A stretch of 64,000 nt of DNA from Stappia indica (GCF_020177335.1 NZ_JAIVMG010000009.1:124001-188000); one strand, 5' to 3'; counted from the first letter of the stretch, positions 9,324-24,804 are shown. Numbers and translations: made by a program. Notes: generated by a model not told the origin, from the letters alone.

Positions 9324-10237
9324 TGCGCCGCCTCCGTCGTTGCATAGGCTTCCTCGGCGGCCAGGTGGCCACGGTGACCGGCGGCCCGCCGCTCTTCGCA
9401 GTGATCGGTGTCGGAACAGACGAACATGCGCCCGCCCTTGTCATCGAGGATCACCTCATCGAGATAGACATCCCGCGCCGCACAGAGCGCGCAAGGCTCC
9501 TCGAACCGCTGCACCTCGAAGGGATGATCCTCGAAATCGAGGCTGACGACCCGCGTGTAGGGCGGGATCGCGTAGATCCGCTTTTCCCGACCGGCACCGA
9601 AGAGCTGCAACGCCTCGCACATATCCATCTTCGGATTGTCGAATTTCGGCGTCGGCGAGGGATCCATCACATAGCGATCATCGACCAGCACCGGATAGGC
9701 ATAGGTGGTGGCGATATGGCCGTGCCGGGCGATATCCTCGTAAAGCTTCACATGCATGAGGCCGTATTCCTCCAGCGCATGCATCTTGCGGGTCTCGGTC
9801 TCGCGCGGCTCCAGAAAGCGCAGGGGCTCGGGGATCGGCACCTGATAGACCAGCACCTGGGAAGCGGTCAGCGGCTCCTCGGGAATACGATGGCGGGTCT
9901 GGATCACGCTCGCCTCACGGGTGCGCGTCGTCACTGCCACGTCGGCGACCTTCTGGAAGAAGGCGCGGATCGACACCGCGTTGGTGGTGTCGTCGGCGCC
10001 CTGGTCGATCACCTTCAGCGTGTCGTCACGACCGATGATCGAAGCGGTCACCTGCACCCCGCCCGTGCCCCAGCCATAGGGCATCGGCATCTCGCGGCTG
10101 GCGAAAGGCACCTGATAGCCGGGAATGGCGATGCCCTTGAGGATCGCCCGGCGGATCATCCGCTTGGTCTGCTCATCGAGATAGGCGAAGTTGTAGGCGG
10201 CCATGCCGCCGGCGATGTCCTGTGCCTGTCCGGTCAT
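9320..10237 (-). CDS. phnJ: C-P lyase catalytic subunit PhnJ
   Basis: 305 aa radical-SAM enzyme that cleaves the C-P bond of ribose 1-alkylphosphonate 5-phosphate, releasing the alkane (methane from methylphosphonate). The diagnostic four-cysteine spacing C-x2-C-x21-C-x5-C is intact near the C-terminus (CALC ... FVC ... HC). GTGGVQVTASIIGRDD and other conserved blocks are present. It overlaps phnI and phnK by four bases each. Confidence 0.97.
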   Translation of the reverse strand: MTGQAQDIAGGMAAYNFAYLDEQTKRMIRRAILKGIAIPGYQVPFASREMPMPYGWGTGGVQVTASIIGRDDTLKVIDQGADDTTNAVSIRAFFQKVADVAVTTRTREASVIQTRHRIPEEPLTASQVLVYQVPIPEPLRFLEPRETETRKMHALEEYGLMHVKLYEDIARHGHIATTYAYPVLVDDRYVMDPSPTPKFDNPKMDMCEALQLFGAGREKRIYAIPPYTRVVSLDFEDHPFEVQRFEEPCALCAARDVYLDEVILDDKGGRMFVCSDTDHCEERRAAGHRGHLAAEEAYATTEAAQ

Positions 10238-11367
10238 TCCGCCGCCTCCCGGCTTGCGTTGTCTGTCTCAAGGTCTGCCGCCTCGCGCGCCTCGAACTCA
10301 CCGCGCATCCGCCGGACCAGATCCAGTTCCGCCTGGAAATCGACGTAATGCGGCAGTTTCAGATGCTCCACGAAGCCGGTGGCCTGCACATTGTCCGAAT
10401 GGGAGATGACGAACTCCTCGTCCTGCGCCGGCGCCAACCGGTCCTCGCCGAACTCATCCGCCCGCAGGGCGCGGTCCACCAGCGCCATCGACATGGCCTT
10501 GCGCTCGGACTGACCGAAGACAAGCCCGTAGCCCCGGGTGAACTGCGGCGGCGCCTTGGCCGATCCGGCGAACTGGGTGACCATCTGGCATTCGGTCACC
10601 TTGATGGTGCCAAGCGAGACGGCAAAGCCCAGCTCCGGCACATCCAGCTCCACCTCGACCTCGCCCATGCGGATCTCGCCGACGAAGGGATGAGTGCGGC
10701 CATAGCCGCGCTGGGTGGAATAGCCAAGCGACAGCAGGAAGCCCTCGTCGCCGCGCGCCAGCGCCTGCAGGCGTTGATCCCGCTGCATCGGAAACTCCAG
10801 CGGCTCGCGCGTCAGATCGCCACTCGGCTCTTCCGGCAGGGGCGTGTCCCCGGCCGCACCCCGGGAGCTTTCGATGATGTCCTCATGGGCGAGAATATCG
10901 GTGACCCGCATCAGGGGATCGCCGTCGGTCTCACTGACCAGCGCCGCATCAACCTCACCGTCGCCGGCAAGCTCCGGATCGAGCAGCCGATGGGTGTAGT
11001 CGAAGGTCGGGCCGAGCACCTGGCCGCCGGGCAGGTCCTTGAAAGTCGCCGACACCCGCCGCTCGGCCACCATCTCACCGGTTTCCACCGGCAGGGAGGC
11101 ACCGAAACGCGGCAGCGTGGTGCGGTAGGCGCGAAGCAGGAAGATCGCCTCGATCATGTCGCCGCGCGCCTGCTTGACCGCCAACGCGGCCAGATGCGGC
11201 GCGTAGAGCGAGGCTTCGGCCATCACCCGGTCGACGGCCAGCGACAACTGCCCGACCAACTGATCCAGCGTGATCGACGGCAGGTCGCGATTGCCGCGCC
11301 GGCGATCGCCCAGAAGCCTGTGCGCATTGGCGATGGCGGCCTCGCCGCCCTTGACTGCCACATACAT
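10234..11367 (-). CDS. phnI: C-P lyase subunit PhnI
   Basis: 377 aa, usual length. It starts MYVAVKGGEAAI and contains the conserved LLRAYRTTLPR and SLGYSTQRGYGRTHPF segments. PhnI is the nucleosidase of the complex, attaching phosphonate to ribose 5-triphosphate with release of adenine, helped by PhnG, H and L. The start at 11367 overlaps the phnH stop as TAATG. Confidence 0.96.
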   Translation of the reverse strand: MYVAVKGGEAAIANAHRLLGDRRRGNRDLPSITLDQLVGQLSLAVDRVMAEASLYAPHLAALAVKQARGDMIEAIFLLRAYRTTLPRFGASLPVETGEMVAERRVSATFKDLPGGQVLGPTFDYTHRLLDPELAGDGEVDAALVSETDGDPLMRVTDILAHEDIIESSRGAAGDTPLPEEPSGDLTREPLEFPMQRDQRLQALARGDEGFLLSLGYSTQRGYGRTHPFVGEIRMGEVEVELDVPELGFAVSLGTIKVTECQMVTQFAGSAKAPPQFTRGYGLVFGQSERKAMSMALVDRALRADEFGEDRLAPAQDEEFVISHSDNVQATGFVEHLKLPHYVDFQAELDLVRRMRGEFEAREAADLETDNASREAAE

Positions 11368-12026
11368 TATTCAGCCCCCTCATCGGTTGACATGCCGGCC
11401 GATGCGGCGGTGACACGGGTGGTGCGCGGCAGGGCGCAGACCTTCAAGCCTGCCACCAGCAGAAGATCGCCGCCGCGCGGGAACAGCGCGCGGTTTTCCG
11501 CCCGCTCGGCGACAAAGCCCTCCGGCAGGCCGACGGCCGCCAGCGTTTCGCGGGAGCGGATGCCCGGCCCCTCAAGATGAAGCGGCGCGCCGCCCGTCAG
11601 CGCCTCGACCGCCAGCAGCAGCGTGGTGGAGCGGTCTGGATATTCCTGGGTGCCGGAATTGAAGGCCGTCAGCGGCGGACACTCGGCGCCGGCCGGGGCA
11701 AAGGCAAAAGCGCTTTGCGCGGGTTCCACCACCAGCGGACAGGCGCAATGGAACGCCAGCCAGCCGCGCACCTCCGGCGTGTCATAGACCGACGCGAGCC
11801 ACACCGGCGTATCCGGATCGCACAGGGTCAGGGCGATCGCCGCAAGCCCCTCCGGCAAGGGTGCAGGCGGAGCCAGCGAGCCGGGCAGATCGCACAGGCT
11901 GCCGGGACGCGCCATGGCATCCATCAGCGCACGAAACGCAACCTGCGCCTCGATCACCGGATCGGCGAACCCGCCCTCGACACAGACAGCGGACATGCTT
12001 GCAGCGGATTGAGCAGCGTGGGTCAT
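11367..12026 (-). CDS. phnH: C-P lyase subunit PhnH
   Basis: 219 aa. Typical PhnH text: FRALMDAMARPGSL near residue 30, CDPDTPVWLA and FHCACPLV, then HLEGPGI near the middle. PhnH is a core scaffold subunit of the PhnGHIJ complex. It is slightly longer than the E. coli protein because of an N-terminal extension. ATGA overlap with phnG. Confidence 0.94.
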   Translation of the reverse strand: MTHAAQSAASMSAVCVEGGFADPVIEAQVAFRALMDAMARPGSLCDLPGSLAPPAPLPEGLAAIALTLCDPDTPVWLASVYDTPEVRGWLAFHCACPLVVEPAQSAFAFAPAGAECPPLTAFNSGTQEYPDRSTTLLLAVEALTGGAPLHLEGPGIRSRETLAAVGLPEGFVAERAENRALFPRGGDLLLVAGLKVCALPRTTRVTAASAGMSTDEGAE

Positions 12027-12505
12027 CAGTCATCTCCCCGCACCATCGTGAAGAACTCGACCTTGGTCGCGGCCGCCTCGCGCTTGACCTGCGACACCTC
12101 GGCGGCCCGCGCCGCCATCAGCGGATCGCGCACCAGCGTCTCGATCTCGGACCGCAAGTCTCCTTGCACCCAGGCCGCCGCCAGCCGCGCCGACAGGCTG
12201 GCCTTCGCCCGGTCCTGACCGAGCGCATAGGCATGACCGACCGATCCGTCCGCCAGCCGAACGCTGGCGCGGGTCACCGCCGCCTCGCCAAGATTGAAGG
12301 GGGCACCGTCACCGCCGATGCGCCCGCGCACCATGACAAGCCCTGTCTCGGGCCCGCGCACCGGCACCGCCTCGGGCAAGTCCCCGAGCACCTCGACACA
12401 GGCCTCGATATCGGCGCGCGGCGCCGCGGCAAGCACATCCATCAACAGTTTCAAGTCACCACCCGGCGCATCCGCCGGCGCGGCCGCGTCCATCCGCTCC
12501 GTCAT
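12026..12505 (-). CDS. phnG: C-P lyase subunit PhnG, first gene of the operon
   Basis: 159 aa, normal for PhnG. LETPEVGLVM-like text appears here as GPETGLVMVRGRIGG, followed by FNLGEAAVTRASVRL and GHAYALGQDRAKA. It is a core subunit of the phosphonate-nucleosidase complex. As first gene of the phnG-to-phnN transcript it is preceded by the 240-nt divergent promoter region shared with phnF, which carries an operator-like palindrome at 12607-12626. Confidence 0.93.
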   Translation of the reverse strand: MTERMDAAAPADAPGGDLKLLMDVLAAAPRADIEACVEVLGDLPEAVPVRGPETGLVMVRGRIGGDGAPFNLGEAAVTRASVRLADGSVGHAYALGQDRAKASLSARLAAAWVQGDLRSEIETLVRDPLMAARAAEVSQVKREAAATKVEFFTMVRGDD

Positions 12506-12606
12506 CTTGAAAATCCCCGCATCGCGCGCACCCCATCATCCGGATCAGCACCGATGGCGCTTCGCTCCTTGAAGCCAACCCCTTCAGCGCTGCGCTCACC
12601 TCTTAT

Positions 12607-12626
12607 TTGTCTAGTTCTATAGACAA
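12607..12626. promoter_or_regulatory. Probable PhnF operator
   Basis: Perfect inverted repeat with 7-bp arms TTGTCTA (12607-12613) and TAGACAA (12620-12626) and a 6-nt spacer, about 100 bp upstream of phnG and 120 bp upstream of the divergent phnF. The TCTA/TAGA core is what GntR-HutC regulators of this type commonly bind. Placement between the two genes supports autoregulation and repression of the phn operon. Confidence 0.7.
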
Positions 12627-12655
12627 CCAACATTGCGATAATGTAGTCTCTCCAT

Positions 12656-12673
12656 GTGACACTGTCATGACCT
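12656..12673 (-). promoter_or_regulatory. Possible Pho box
   Basis: Read on the minus strand (towards phnG), AGGTCAT and GTGTCAC occur in direct repeat at an 11-nt period, the geometry of PhoB half-sites (consensus CTGTCAT). Each half-site matches at only about 5 of 7 positions. Phosphate control of C-P lyase operons is well established in other bacteria, which raises the prior. The match alone is weak. Confidence 0.3.
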
Positions 12674-12745
12674 TTCGTGACATGACGGTCGCCGATCGGC
12701 GATCTGATCGCCAGTGGAGAGAAGACCCATCCATGAGCAGCCTTC

Positions 12746-13486
12746 ATGAGCAGCCTTGAACGACGCACCGGCATCGCGCTCTGGCGCCAGATCGCCGACG
12801 ACATTCGCGCGGCGATTGGCAACGGTGCCTATGAGGACACCGGGAAATTGCCGACGGAAGCGGCCCTGGCCACCCAGTTCGGCGTCAACCGGCACACGGT
12901 GCGTGCCGCCCTTGCCGCCCTTGCCCGTGACGGCATGATCGACACGACGCAAGGGCGCGGCAGCTTCGTCGTCGCCCGCAAGCGCCTGAGCTATCCCATC
13001 GGGCCGCGCACCCGGTTTTCCGCCGGGCTGGAGGGACAGGTCGCGCGCACCCGCTCTCGGGCGCTGGAAAGCCGGATCGAACCGGCATCCGCGCCGGTTG
13101 CCGAGGCTCTCCACCTTGCGCCGGAAGCCCCGGTCCTGCGGCTGGACATGCTCGGCGAGGCCGATGACACCCCGCTCTCCCGGGCAACCCACTGGTTCGA
13201 GGCGTCCCGCTTCGCGCACCTGCCCGACCACTACCGGGCGTTTGGCTCGATCACCCGGGCACTGGCGGCCTGCGGGGTCGAGGATTACGTGCGGCTGTTC
13301 ACCGACATCACCGCGGCTCCGGCCAGCGCCGCCGACCGGCAGGACCTCGACCTGCAACCCGGCGCGGTCGTTCTGCTGACCCTTTCGGTCAACGGCGAGG
13401 TTGGCGGAGGGCCGGTCCAGTACAGCCGCAGCCGCTTTTCCGCCGACAGGGTTACACTCTCTGTCAGAATGCCCGGCGGGCTGTAA
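12746..13486 (+). CDS. phnF: GntR/HutC-family phosphonate operon regulator PhnF
   Basis: 246 aa. An N-terminal winged helix (LPTEAALATQFGVNRHTVRAAL, residues about 35-70) is followed by a UTRA/HutC effector domain from about residue 95. It should repress the divergent phn operon and respond to a phosphonate or pathway intermediate. The start is fixed at 12746: an upstream ATG at 12733 opens a frame that stops after eight codons. The 13-nt block CATGAGCAGCCTT occurs twice (12732 and 12745), so the leader contains a small direct duplication of the start region. Confidence 0.92.
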   Translation: MSSLERRTGIALWRQIADDIRAAIGNGAYEDTGKLPTEAALATQFGVNRHTVRAALAALARDGMIDTTQGRGSFVVARKRLSYPIGPRTRFSAGLEGQVARTRSRALESRIEPASAPVAEALHLAPEAPVLRLDMLGEADDTPLSRATHWFEASRFAHLPDHYRAFGSITRALAACGVEDYVRLFTDITAAPASAADRQDLDLQPGAVVLLTLSVNGEVGGGPVQYSRSRFSADRVTLSVRMPGGL

Positions 13487-13714
13487 CCTTGCCCCTCGCC
13501 GCCAGCGACCTCGGGCCCTATTTCGCCGCAAAGACGCGGTTGTATGCACGATGTCATCTGATACGTATAGGATCGTGCTATGCTTGAGGTTGCAGCGGAA
13601 ACAGGCCAGGGAACGCTGACCGTCGGGTTTGCCGGTTTGTTAACCAATGGCTATCCGTGACCAGGTAAGCTGCCACGATGAGTATATTGGTTCCTCGCGC
13701 AAGAACGGGCCACC

Positions 13715-14983
13715 ATGTCTGACAAAGCCGACGCATCGCTCCCGGTTGCCAATGCGACCGCCGAGAGCCTGCCCCAGAAGCCCAAGAAGGCTCCTGTCAT
13801 TCCGCTGCGGATCGAGCGTGCGGCTGCGGCTCTCGTCAAGACGACGGAAACGGGCCTTCGCCCGCGTGAAGTGCGGCGCCTGCTGCTGAAGCTGTCTTTC
13901 GTCCTTTGCGTGATCCTGCCCACCCTGTTCGGCGGCATCTATTTCGCCTTCATCGCCTCCGATCGCTATGCGGCCAGCGCCGGCTTTTCCGTTCGCAGCA
14001 TGGACAGTTCCGCCGTCGGCGGCGATGTCCTCGGCGCGCTGACCGGCCTGTCCAGTGTCGGTTCCACAACCACCGATTCCTACATCCTGCTGGAGTACCT
14101 GAAGAGCCGGGAGCTGTTGGAAGCACTGCGCAAGGATGTCGATTTTCAGGCGGCCTATGGCAGCGACAGGATCGATTTCCTGTACCGGCTGGATCCCACC
14201 CTGCCGATCGAGGACCTGGTCGATTACTGGGACTGGATGATTACCACCTCCTACGACAACGCCTCCTCGATCATGACCTTCGAGGTGCAGGCCTTCACGC
14301 CGGAGGACGCGCAGAAGATCGCCGCGTTGATCGTCAAGCACAGCCAGAACCTGATCAACAAGCTGTCGGAACAGGCCCGCAAGGACGCGGTCCAGTTCGC
14401 CAAGCGTGAGGTGGCCTCCGCCGAATTGCGGTTGAAGATCCTGCGCGACGAGATGCAGCGCTTCCGATCCTCCTCCCATGCGGTCGACCCGACCGCCACC
14501 GCCGCGGCCCAGGTGGAGTTGGTTACCGGCATCGAGCGCCAGTTGATCGAGCTCAGGGCACGGATGATCAGCTTGCGCACCTCACTCGATGAGACCTCCC
14601 CCTCGGTGCAGCAACTCAGCCGGCAGATCGCGGCCCTGGAAAACCAGCTGCAGCGCAAGCAGCAGGAAGTCGGCGGCGCCCCCGCCGATGCCAACACCTC
14701 CAATCCGAACCTGTCCGCCCTGCTGGCCGATTACGAGAAACTCAAGGTCGATCAGGAATTCGCGCAGCAAGCCTATGCCGCAACCCTTGCCTCGCTTGAA
14801 CGCGCCCGGGCCGAGGCCGACCGCCAGCAGCGCTTCCTCGCCGTGTTCCGCGCCCCCAGCCTGCCGCAAGACTCGCTTTACCCCGAGCGGATCCTCAACA
14901 CGGTGCTGATCTTCGTCGTCGCGCTGCTCCTGTGGAGCATCGGCACGCTGATCGTCTATTCGGTTCGCGACCACATGCGTTAG
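13715..14983 (+). CDS. kpsE: Capsule polysaccharide export inner-membrane protein, KpsE/CtrB/BexC type
   Basis: 422 aa. TM segment at about 57-77, a long periplasmic coiled-coil-rich region (SAELRLKILRDEMQRF..., LSRQIAALENQLQRKQQE..., up to about residue 375), and a second TM at about 390-412 near the C-terminus. This is the polysaccharide co-polymerase/adaptor of ABC-dependent capsule export, bridging the inner-membrane ABC transporter and the outer-membrane channel. It is followed at 10 nt by the permease and then the ATPase. No capsule synthesis or kpsD-type gene is in the window. Confidence 0.9.
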   Translation: MSDKADASLPVANATAESLPQKPKKAPVIPLRIERAAAALVKTTETGLRPREVRRLLLKLSFVLCVILPTLFGGIYFAFIASDRYAASAGFSVRSMDSSAVGGDVLGALTGLSSVGSTTTDSYILLEYLKSRELLEALRKDVDFQAAYGSDRIDFLYRLDPTLPIEDLVDYWDWMITTSYDNASSIMTFEVQAFTPEDAQKIAALIVKHSQNLINKLSEQARKDAVQFAKREVASAELRLKILRDEMQRFRSSSHAVDPTATAAAQVELVTGIERQLIELRARMISLRTSLDETSPSVQQLSRQIAALENQLQRKQQEVGGAPADANTSNPNLSALLADYEKLKVDQEFAQQAYAATLASLERARAEADRQQRFLAVFRAPSLPQDSLYPERILNTVLIFVVALLLWSIGTLIVYSVRDHMR

Positions 14984-14993
14984 GAACGGTCCC

Positions 14994-15788
14994 ATGTGGT
15001 CGATAACCTCCACGCGAAAATCCGACAACCTGCTGCGGATGCAGGCTCGGGTGATCGGTGCGCTGATTCTTCGCGAAACCCGCGTCACCTTCGGCAAGGC
15101 GCAGATGGGCTATCTGTGGGCGGTGTTCGAACCGGTACTCGGCACCGCCGCGCTGACGGCGATCTTTTCCATCGTCACGCGGCACCCGCCGCTCGGCACC
15201 AGTTTCGCCCTGTTCTTCGCCACCGGCGTCCTGACCTTCCAGATCTACCAGAGACTGAGCACCTCGCTGATGGCCGTGTTCGAGGCGAACCGCGGGCTGA
15301 TGGCCTATCCCCTGGTCAAGGAACTCGATGTCGTCTTCGCCCGCTTCCTTTTGATCGTCGCCACCTATCTGTTCGTTTTCGTGGTGTTCTTCGGCGGGCT
15401 GATCATGTTCGATCTTGCCGACTATCCCGCCCGTCTCGACCAGGTTTTGCTGGCGCTGCTGGCCACCGCGCTCATCGGCCTTGGCGCCGGCCTGATCAAT
15501 GCGGTGATCATGCTGCTCTGGCCGACCTGGAAACATCTTCACGGCATCATCAGCCGGCCGCTGTTCTTCATCTCCGGGGTGTTTTTCATCCCCTCGGCCT
15601 TTCCGCCGAATATCCGCTACATCCTGTCCTGGAACCCGCTGATGCACTGCATCGACTGGTTCCGCAGCGGCTACTATCACAGCTATGACAGCCCGACCCT
15701 CGATATCGGCTACCTGTTGATGTACACCCTGGTGCTGCTGCTCATCGCCTTCGGCAGCGAGCGCGTTTATCGCAAGTACCAGAAGTAG
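14994..15788 (+). CDS. kpsM: Capsule/LPS-type ABC-2 exporter permease KpsM
   Basis: 264 aa with six predicted TM segments. The N-terminus (RVIGALILRETRVTFGKAQMGYLWAVFEP) matches the conserved opening of the KpsM/Wzm ABC-2 permease family, and PLFFISGVFFIP with LSWNPLMHCIDWFRSGYY is the usual C-terminal block. It forms the translocation channel for a lipid-linked polysaccharide together with the ATPase encoded next. Confidence 0.93.
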   Translation: MWSITSTRKSDNLLRMQARVIGALILRETRVTFGKAQMGYLWAVFEPVLGTAALTAIFSIVTRHPPLGTSFALFFATGVLTFQIYQRLSTSLMAVFEANRGLMAYPLVKELDVVFARFLLIVATYLFVFVVFFGGLIMFDLADYPARLDQVLLALLATALIGLGAGLINAVIMLLWPTWKHLHGIISRPLFFISGVFFIPSAFPPNIRYILSWNPLMHCIDWFRSGYYHSYDSPTLDIGYLLMYTLVLLLIAFGSERVYRKYQK

Positions 15789-15827
15789 ACCGCCCGGCTG
15801 GTGCAGCCCAAACACTGTCTGTCGCCC

Positions 15828-16484
15828 ATGATCGAATTCGAGAACGTACGCAAGACCTACCGCCTCAGCGGCGTTGAGAAGGTCATTCTCAACGACTTGT
15901 CCTTCGCGTTCCCGGCAAAGACGAATGTCGCCATTCTCGGCCACAACGGCGCCGGCAAGTCCACCATCATGCGGCTGATCGCCGGTGCGGAACTGCCCGA
16001 TCGGGGCCGGATCCATCGCAAGGCGCGGGTGTCATGGCCTCTGGGGTTCACCGGCGGCTTCGGCGGCGACATGACCGGACTGGAAAACGCCCGCTTCGTC
16101 GCCCGCATGTACGGCGAGGATTCCGAAGCGGTGGTCGCCTTCGTCGAGGAGTTTTCCGAGCTTGGCCCGTCCATGCGCCTGCCAATTCGCACCTACTCCA
16201 GCGGTATGCGCGCGCGTCTGGCCTTCGGTGTCAGCATGGCCATCGACTTCGATTACTACCTGATCGACGAGATCACCGCCGTCGGCGATACCCGCTTCAA
16301 GAAAAAATGCGATGCGGTGTTCGAGACCAAGCTGGAAAAAGCGAACATCATCATGATCTCGCACAGCATCCCGACCATCCGCAAATTCTGCGAGAGCGCT
16401 TGCCTTTTGGACAAGGGCGAGTTGAGCTACTTCGAGAATGTGGAAGACGCCATCGACCGGCACGAGCACAATCAGTCGCAGTAG
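15828..16484 (+). CDS. kpsT: Capsule/LPS-type ABC exporter ATPase KpsT
   Basis: 218 aa from ATG 15828 (MIEFENVRKTYRL), the length typical of KpsT; a GTG at 15801 would add nine residues. Walker A GHNGAGKST, signature YSSGMRARLAFG and Walker B YYLIDEIT are present, with the compact size lacking a carbohydrate-binding C-terminal extension. It powers polysaccharide export with KpsM and KpsE. Confidence 0.92.
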   Translation: MIEFENVRKTYRLSGVEKVILNDLSFAFPAKTNVAILGHNGAGKSTIMRLIAGAELPDRGRIHRKARVSWPLGFTGGFGGDMTGLENARFVARMYGEDSEAVVAFVEEFSELGPSMRLPIRTYSSGMRARLAFGVSMAIDFDYYLIDEITAVGDTRFKKKCDAVFETKLEKANIIMISHSIPTIRKFCESACLLDKGELSYFENVEDAIDRHEHNQSQ

Positions 16485-16534
16485 GGGCAGGCCCATAAAT
16501 GAGATCGAAATGGTTTGACGCGGATTGCTCCTGA

Positions 16535-16741
16535 TCAAGCCTCAGCGATGACCGTCTCCCCCCGCACCTCGGCCGGCCGCATGTCGGTCCAGATCTTGCC
16601 GATGGCCGCAAGGCAGGTCTCGCGCGGTCCTCGCGTCCCTTCTTCGCTCCACCCTTGTGGGCAGACCCGGTTTGCCGGCCAGAGCGAATACTGACCGCTG
16701 TCATTGCGCACCACCTTGAACTGGGTCACGTCGTCGAACAT
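16535..16741 (-). CDS. MbtH-like NRPS accessory protein
   Basis: 68 aa from ATG 16741. Hallmarks of the MbtH family are present: SLWPANRVCPQGW, the GxRGPRETCL stretch and IWTDMRP. These proteins bind adenylation domains and support their solubility or activity. It overlaps the 3' end of the thioesterase gene by 16 nt and is the last gene of the NRPS operon. It converges with kpsT across a 50-nt gap. Confidence 0.95.
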   Translation of the reverse strand: MFDDVTQFKVVRNDSGQYSLWPANRVCPQGWSEEGTRGPRETCLAAIGKIWTDMRPAEVRGETVIAEA

Positions 16742-17447
16742 GTCTGCTCCCCCCTGTTGTCTTCCCCGCAAGCGACGATATCGTCGATCACCGCCCCGGC
16801 GTGTCTGGCGAGATAGCCATGGTCACCGGGAAACAGCCGCTGCCGAAACCCGCCGGCCGTGACAGACCGCCAACCGCCCAGCATGATCGCCGGCACGCCC
16901 ATGTCTCCCATGGCGCCATAAACGGTGATTGGCGTCTTCAGCGGCCGCTGGTGCCGATGGGTGTAATTGGCGCAGGCCTCCAGATCCGCCCTTATGGTCG
17001 GCAGCATCAGCTCGATCAGCTCCGGCGGCGCCGGCCGGCCATTCACGGAAGCGAAATACCGCGCCACATCCGCCGGCCGCCGGAACCGTGGCTGCGGCCG
17101 GCGCGGCCATCCCGGCGGACGATGGGCGGAAACAAGCAGGGCGCGCGGCCTGCGCCCGCCCGCTCCTTCCAGGAGCCGGGTCACCTCATAGGCAACCAGC
17201 GCCCCCATGCTGTGGCCGAACAGCGAAAACGCGGCCTCCGAAGGCAGGACAGCCAGCGCCGCTCTCACTTCCTCCGCCATCGCGGAGATTGAGTGGAGCG
17301 GCGGCTCGGAAAAGCGCCCCTGCCGGCCGGGAAGTTCCGGGGTCATGATGCGCAGCCGCTCGCCCGCCGCCGCCTGCCACCCTCGAAAATAGGCGCTGCT
17401 CGCCCCCGCCGGCGGCAGGCAGACGAGCGTATGCACAGCCCCTTTGT

Positions 17448-17451
<4 letters not shown>
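16726..17451 (-). CDS. Type II (stand-alone) NRPS thioesterase
   Basis: 241 aa alpha/beta hydrolase of the GrsT/RifR class. CLPPAGASSAYFRGW is near the N-terminus, the nucleophile elbow GHSMGA puts the catalytic Ser at about 81, and GDHGYL near 215 supplies His. Such enzymes clear misprimed or stalled acyl groups from carrier domains. The synthetase here has no C-terminal TE domain, so this protein might also take part in release; that is inference. ATGA overlap with the synthetase stop indicates coupling. Confidence 0.92.
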
Positions 17452-24074
<6,623 letters not shown>

Positions 24075-24120
24075 CGGCGTTCCAATCCTGATTGCCCGCA
24101 GGTGGTGATATCGGCGGCGC

Positions 24121-24765
24121 TCAGCACATGCCGCCAGTCATGCCGGCCATCCCGCCAGCCATGCCGCCCCCCATGGGACCCGCCATGGATCCGCTGGCGT
24201 ACCAGGCTCGCAAGCCGGCCACCTGCGCCCGGTCCTGCGCAGTCAGATCCGCCGCTTCCACCGCATCGAAGATCTCCTGCATCCGCCCGTCGTGGCCCTC
24301 CTGCAGGCTGGCCATGTCCCGGCTGTAGCCGGCGCGGATCTCCGCTTCGCTGGCGAGATACGCCGCATAGGCCTCGCTGGCGGCCGGATCGAGCACGGTC
24401 AGATTGCACAAGGTGGTCTGCAGCTTCCAATAGGCCGCCTCCGCCGCCACCAGTTCCGGCGACGGCATCGCCTCGCCGCTGTGGCTCGCCGCCATCCGGC
24501 TGGCCTGCGCCCGCTGAAACGCCTCGAGCATCTCGCGCTGCAAAGCGTTGGAGCGCTCGGCAATGGCGGCGTTCATCTGCGCATGAGCCGCCGCCAGCGC
24601 ATCATTGGCCTTGGCGCAAAGCTCATGCGCCCCGCGCATCATCTCCGAACTGGCTCGGTGCAACTCCACCTGAACCTGCGCGCAATCAAAGGGTGCGGAT
24701 GCGGCGACCGCCGCACCCTCCTGCCCGCCCGGCTCCGCCGCTTTCTTCTTCTGTGCTTCAGCCAT
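24121..24765 (-). CDS. Unrecognised 214-aa helical protein with Gly/Met-rich tail ending in Cys
   Basis: Start ATG 24765 chosen for its GGGGAG ribosome site eight bases upstream; the frame is open a little further. After a Lys/Ala/Glu-rich N-terminus, residues about 30-180 look entirely alpha-helical and amphipathic (coiled-coil-like, Ala/Gln/Glu-rich, several Cys and Met). The last 20 or so residues are a low-complexity Gly-Met-Ala tail with six Met and a final Cys. No family is recognised; the helical part is faintly phasin-like. It lies between the N-monooxygenase (39 nt away) and the synthetase (46 nt away) on the same strand, so it very probably belongs to the peptide pathway. It might be a carrier, scaffold, metal-binding or packaging protein; function unknown. 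Confidence 0.75.
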   Translation of the reverse strand: MAEAQKKKAAEPGGQEGAAVAASAPFDCAQVQVELHRASSEMMRGAHELCAKANDALAAAHAQMNAAIAERSNALQREMLEAFQRAQASRMAASHSGEAMPSPELVAAEAAYWKLQTTLCNLTVLDPAASEAYAAYLASEAEIRAGYSRDMASLQEGHDGRMQEIFDAVEAADLTAQDRAQVAGLRAWYASGSMAGPMGGGMAGGMAGMTGGMC

Positions 24766-24804
24766 ATCCAACTCCCCGTTTTTTTGAGAAGACACTGGAA
24801 TGCA

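Noticed and set aside
13487-13714. Promoter for the capsule export genes with TTGTAT and TATAGG boxes
   Set aside because: The spacing is about 20 bp and the match is poor; not strong enough to list as a feature.
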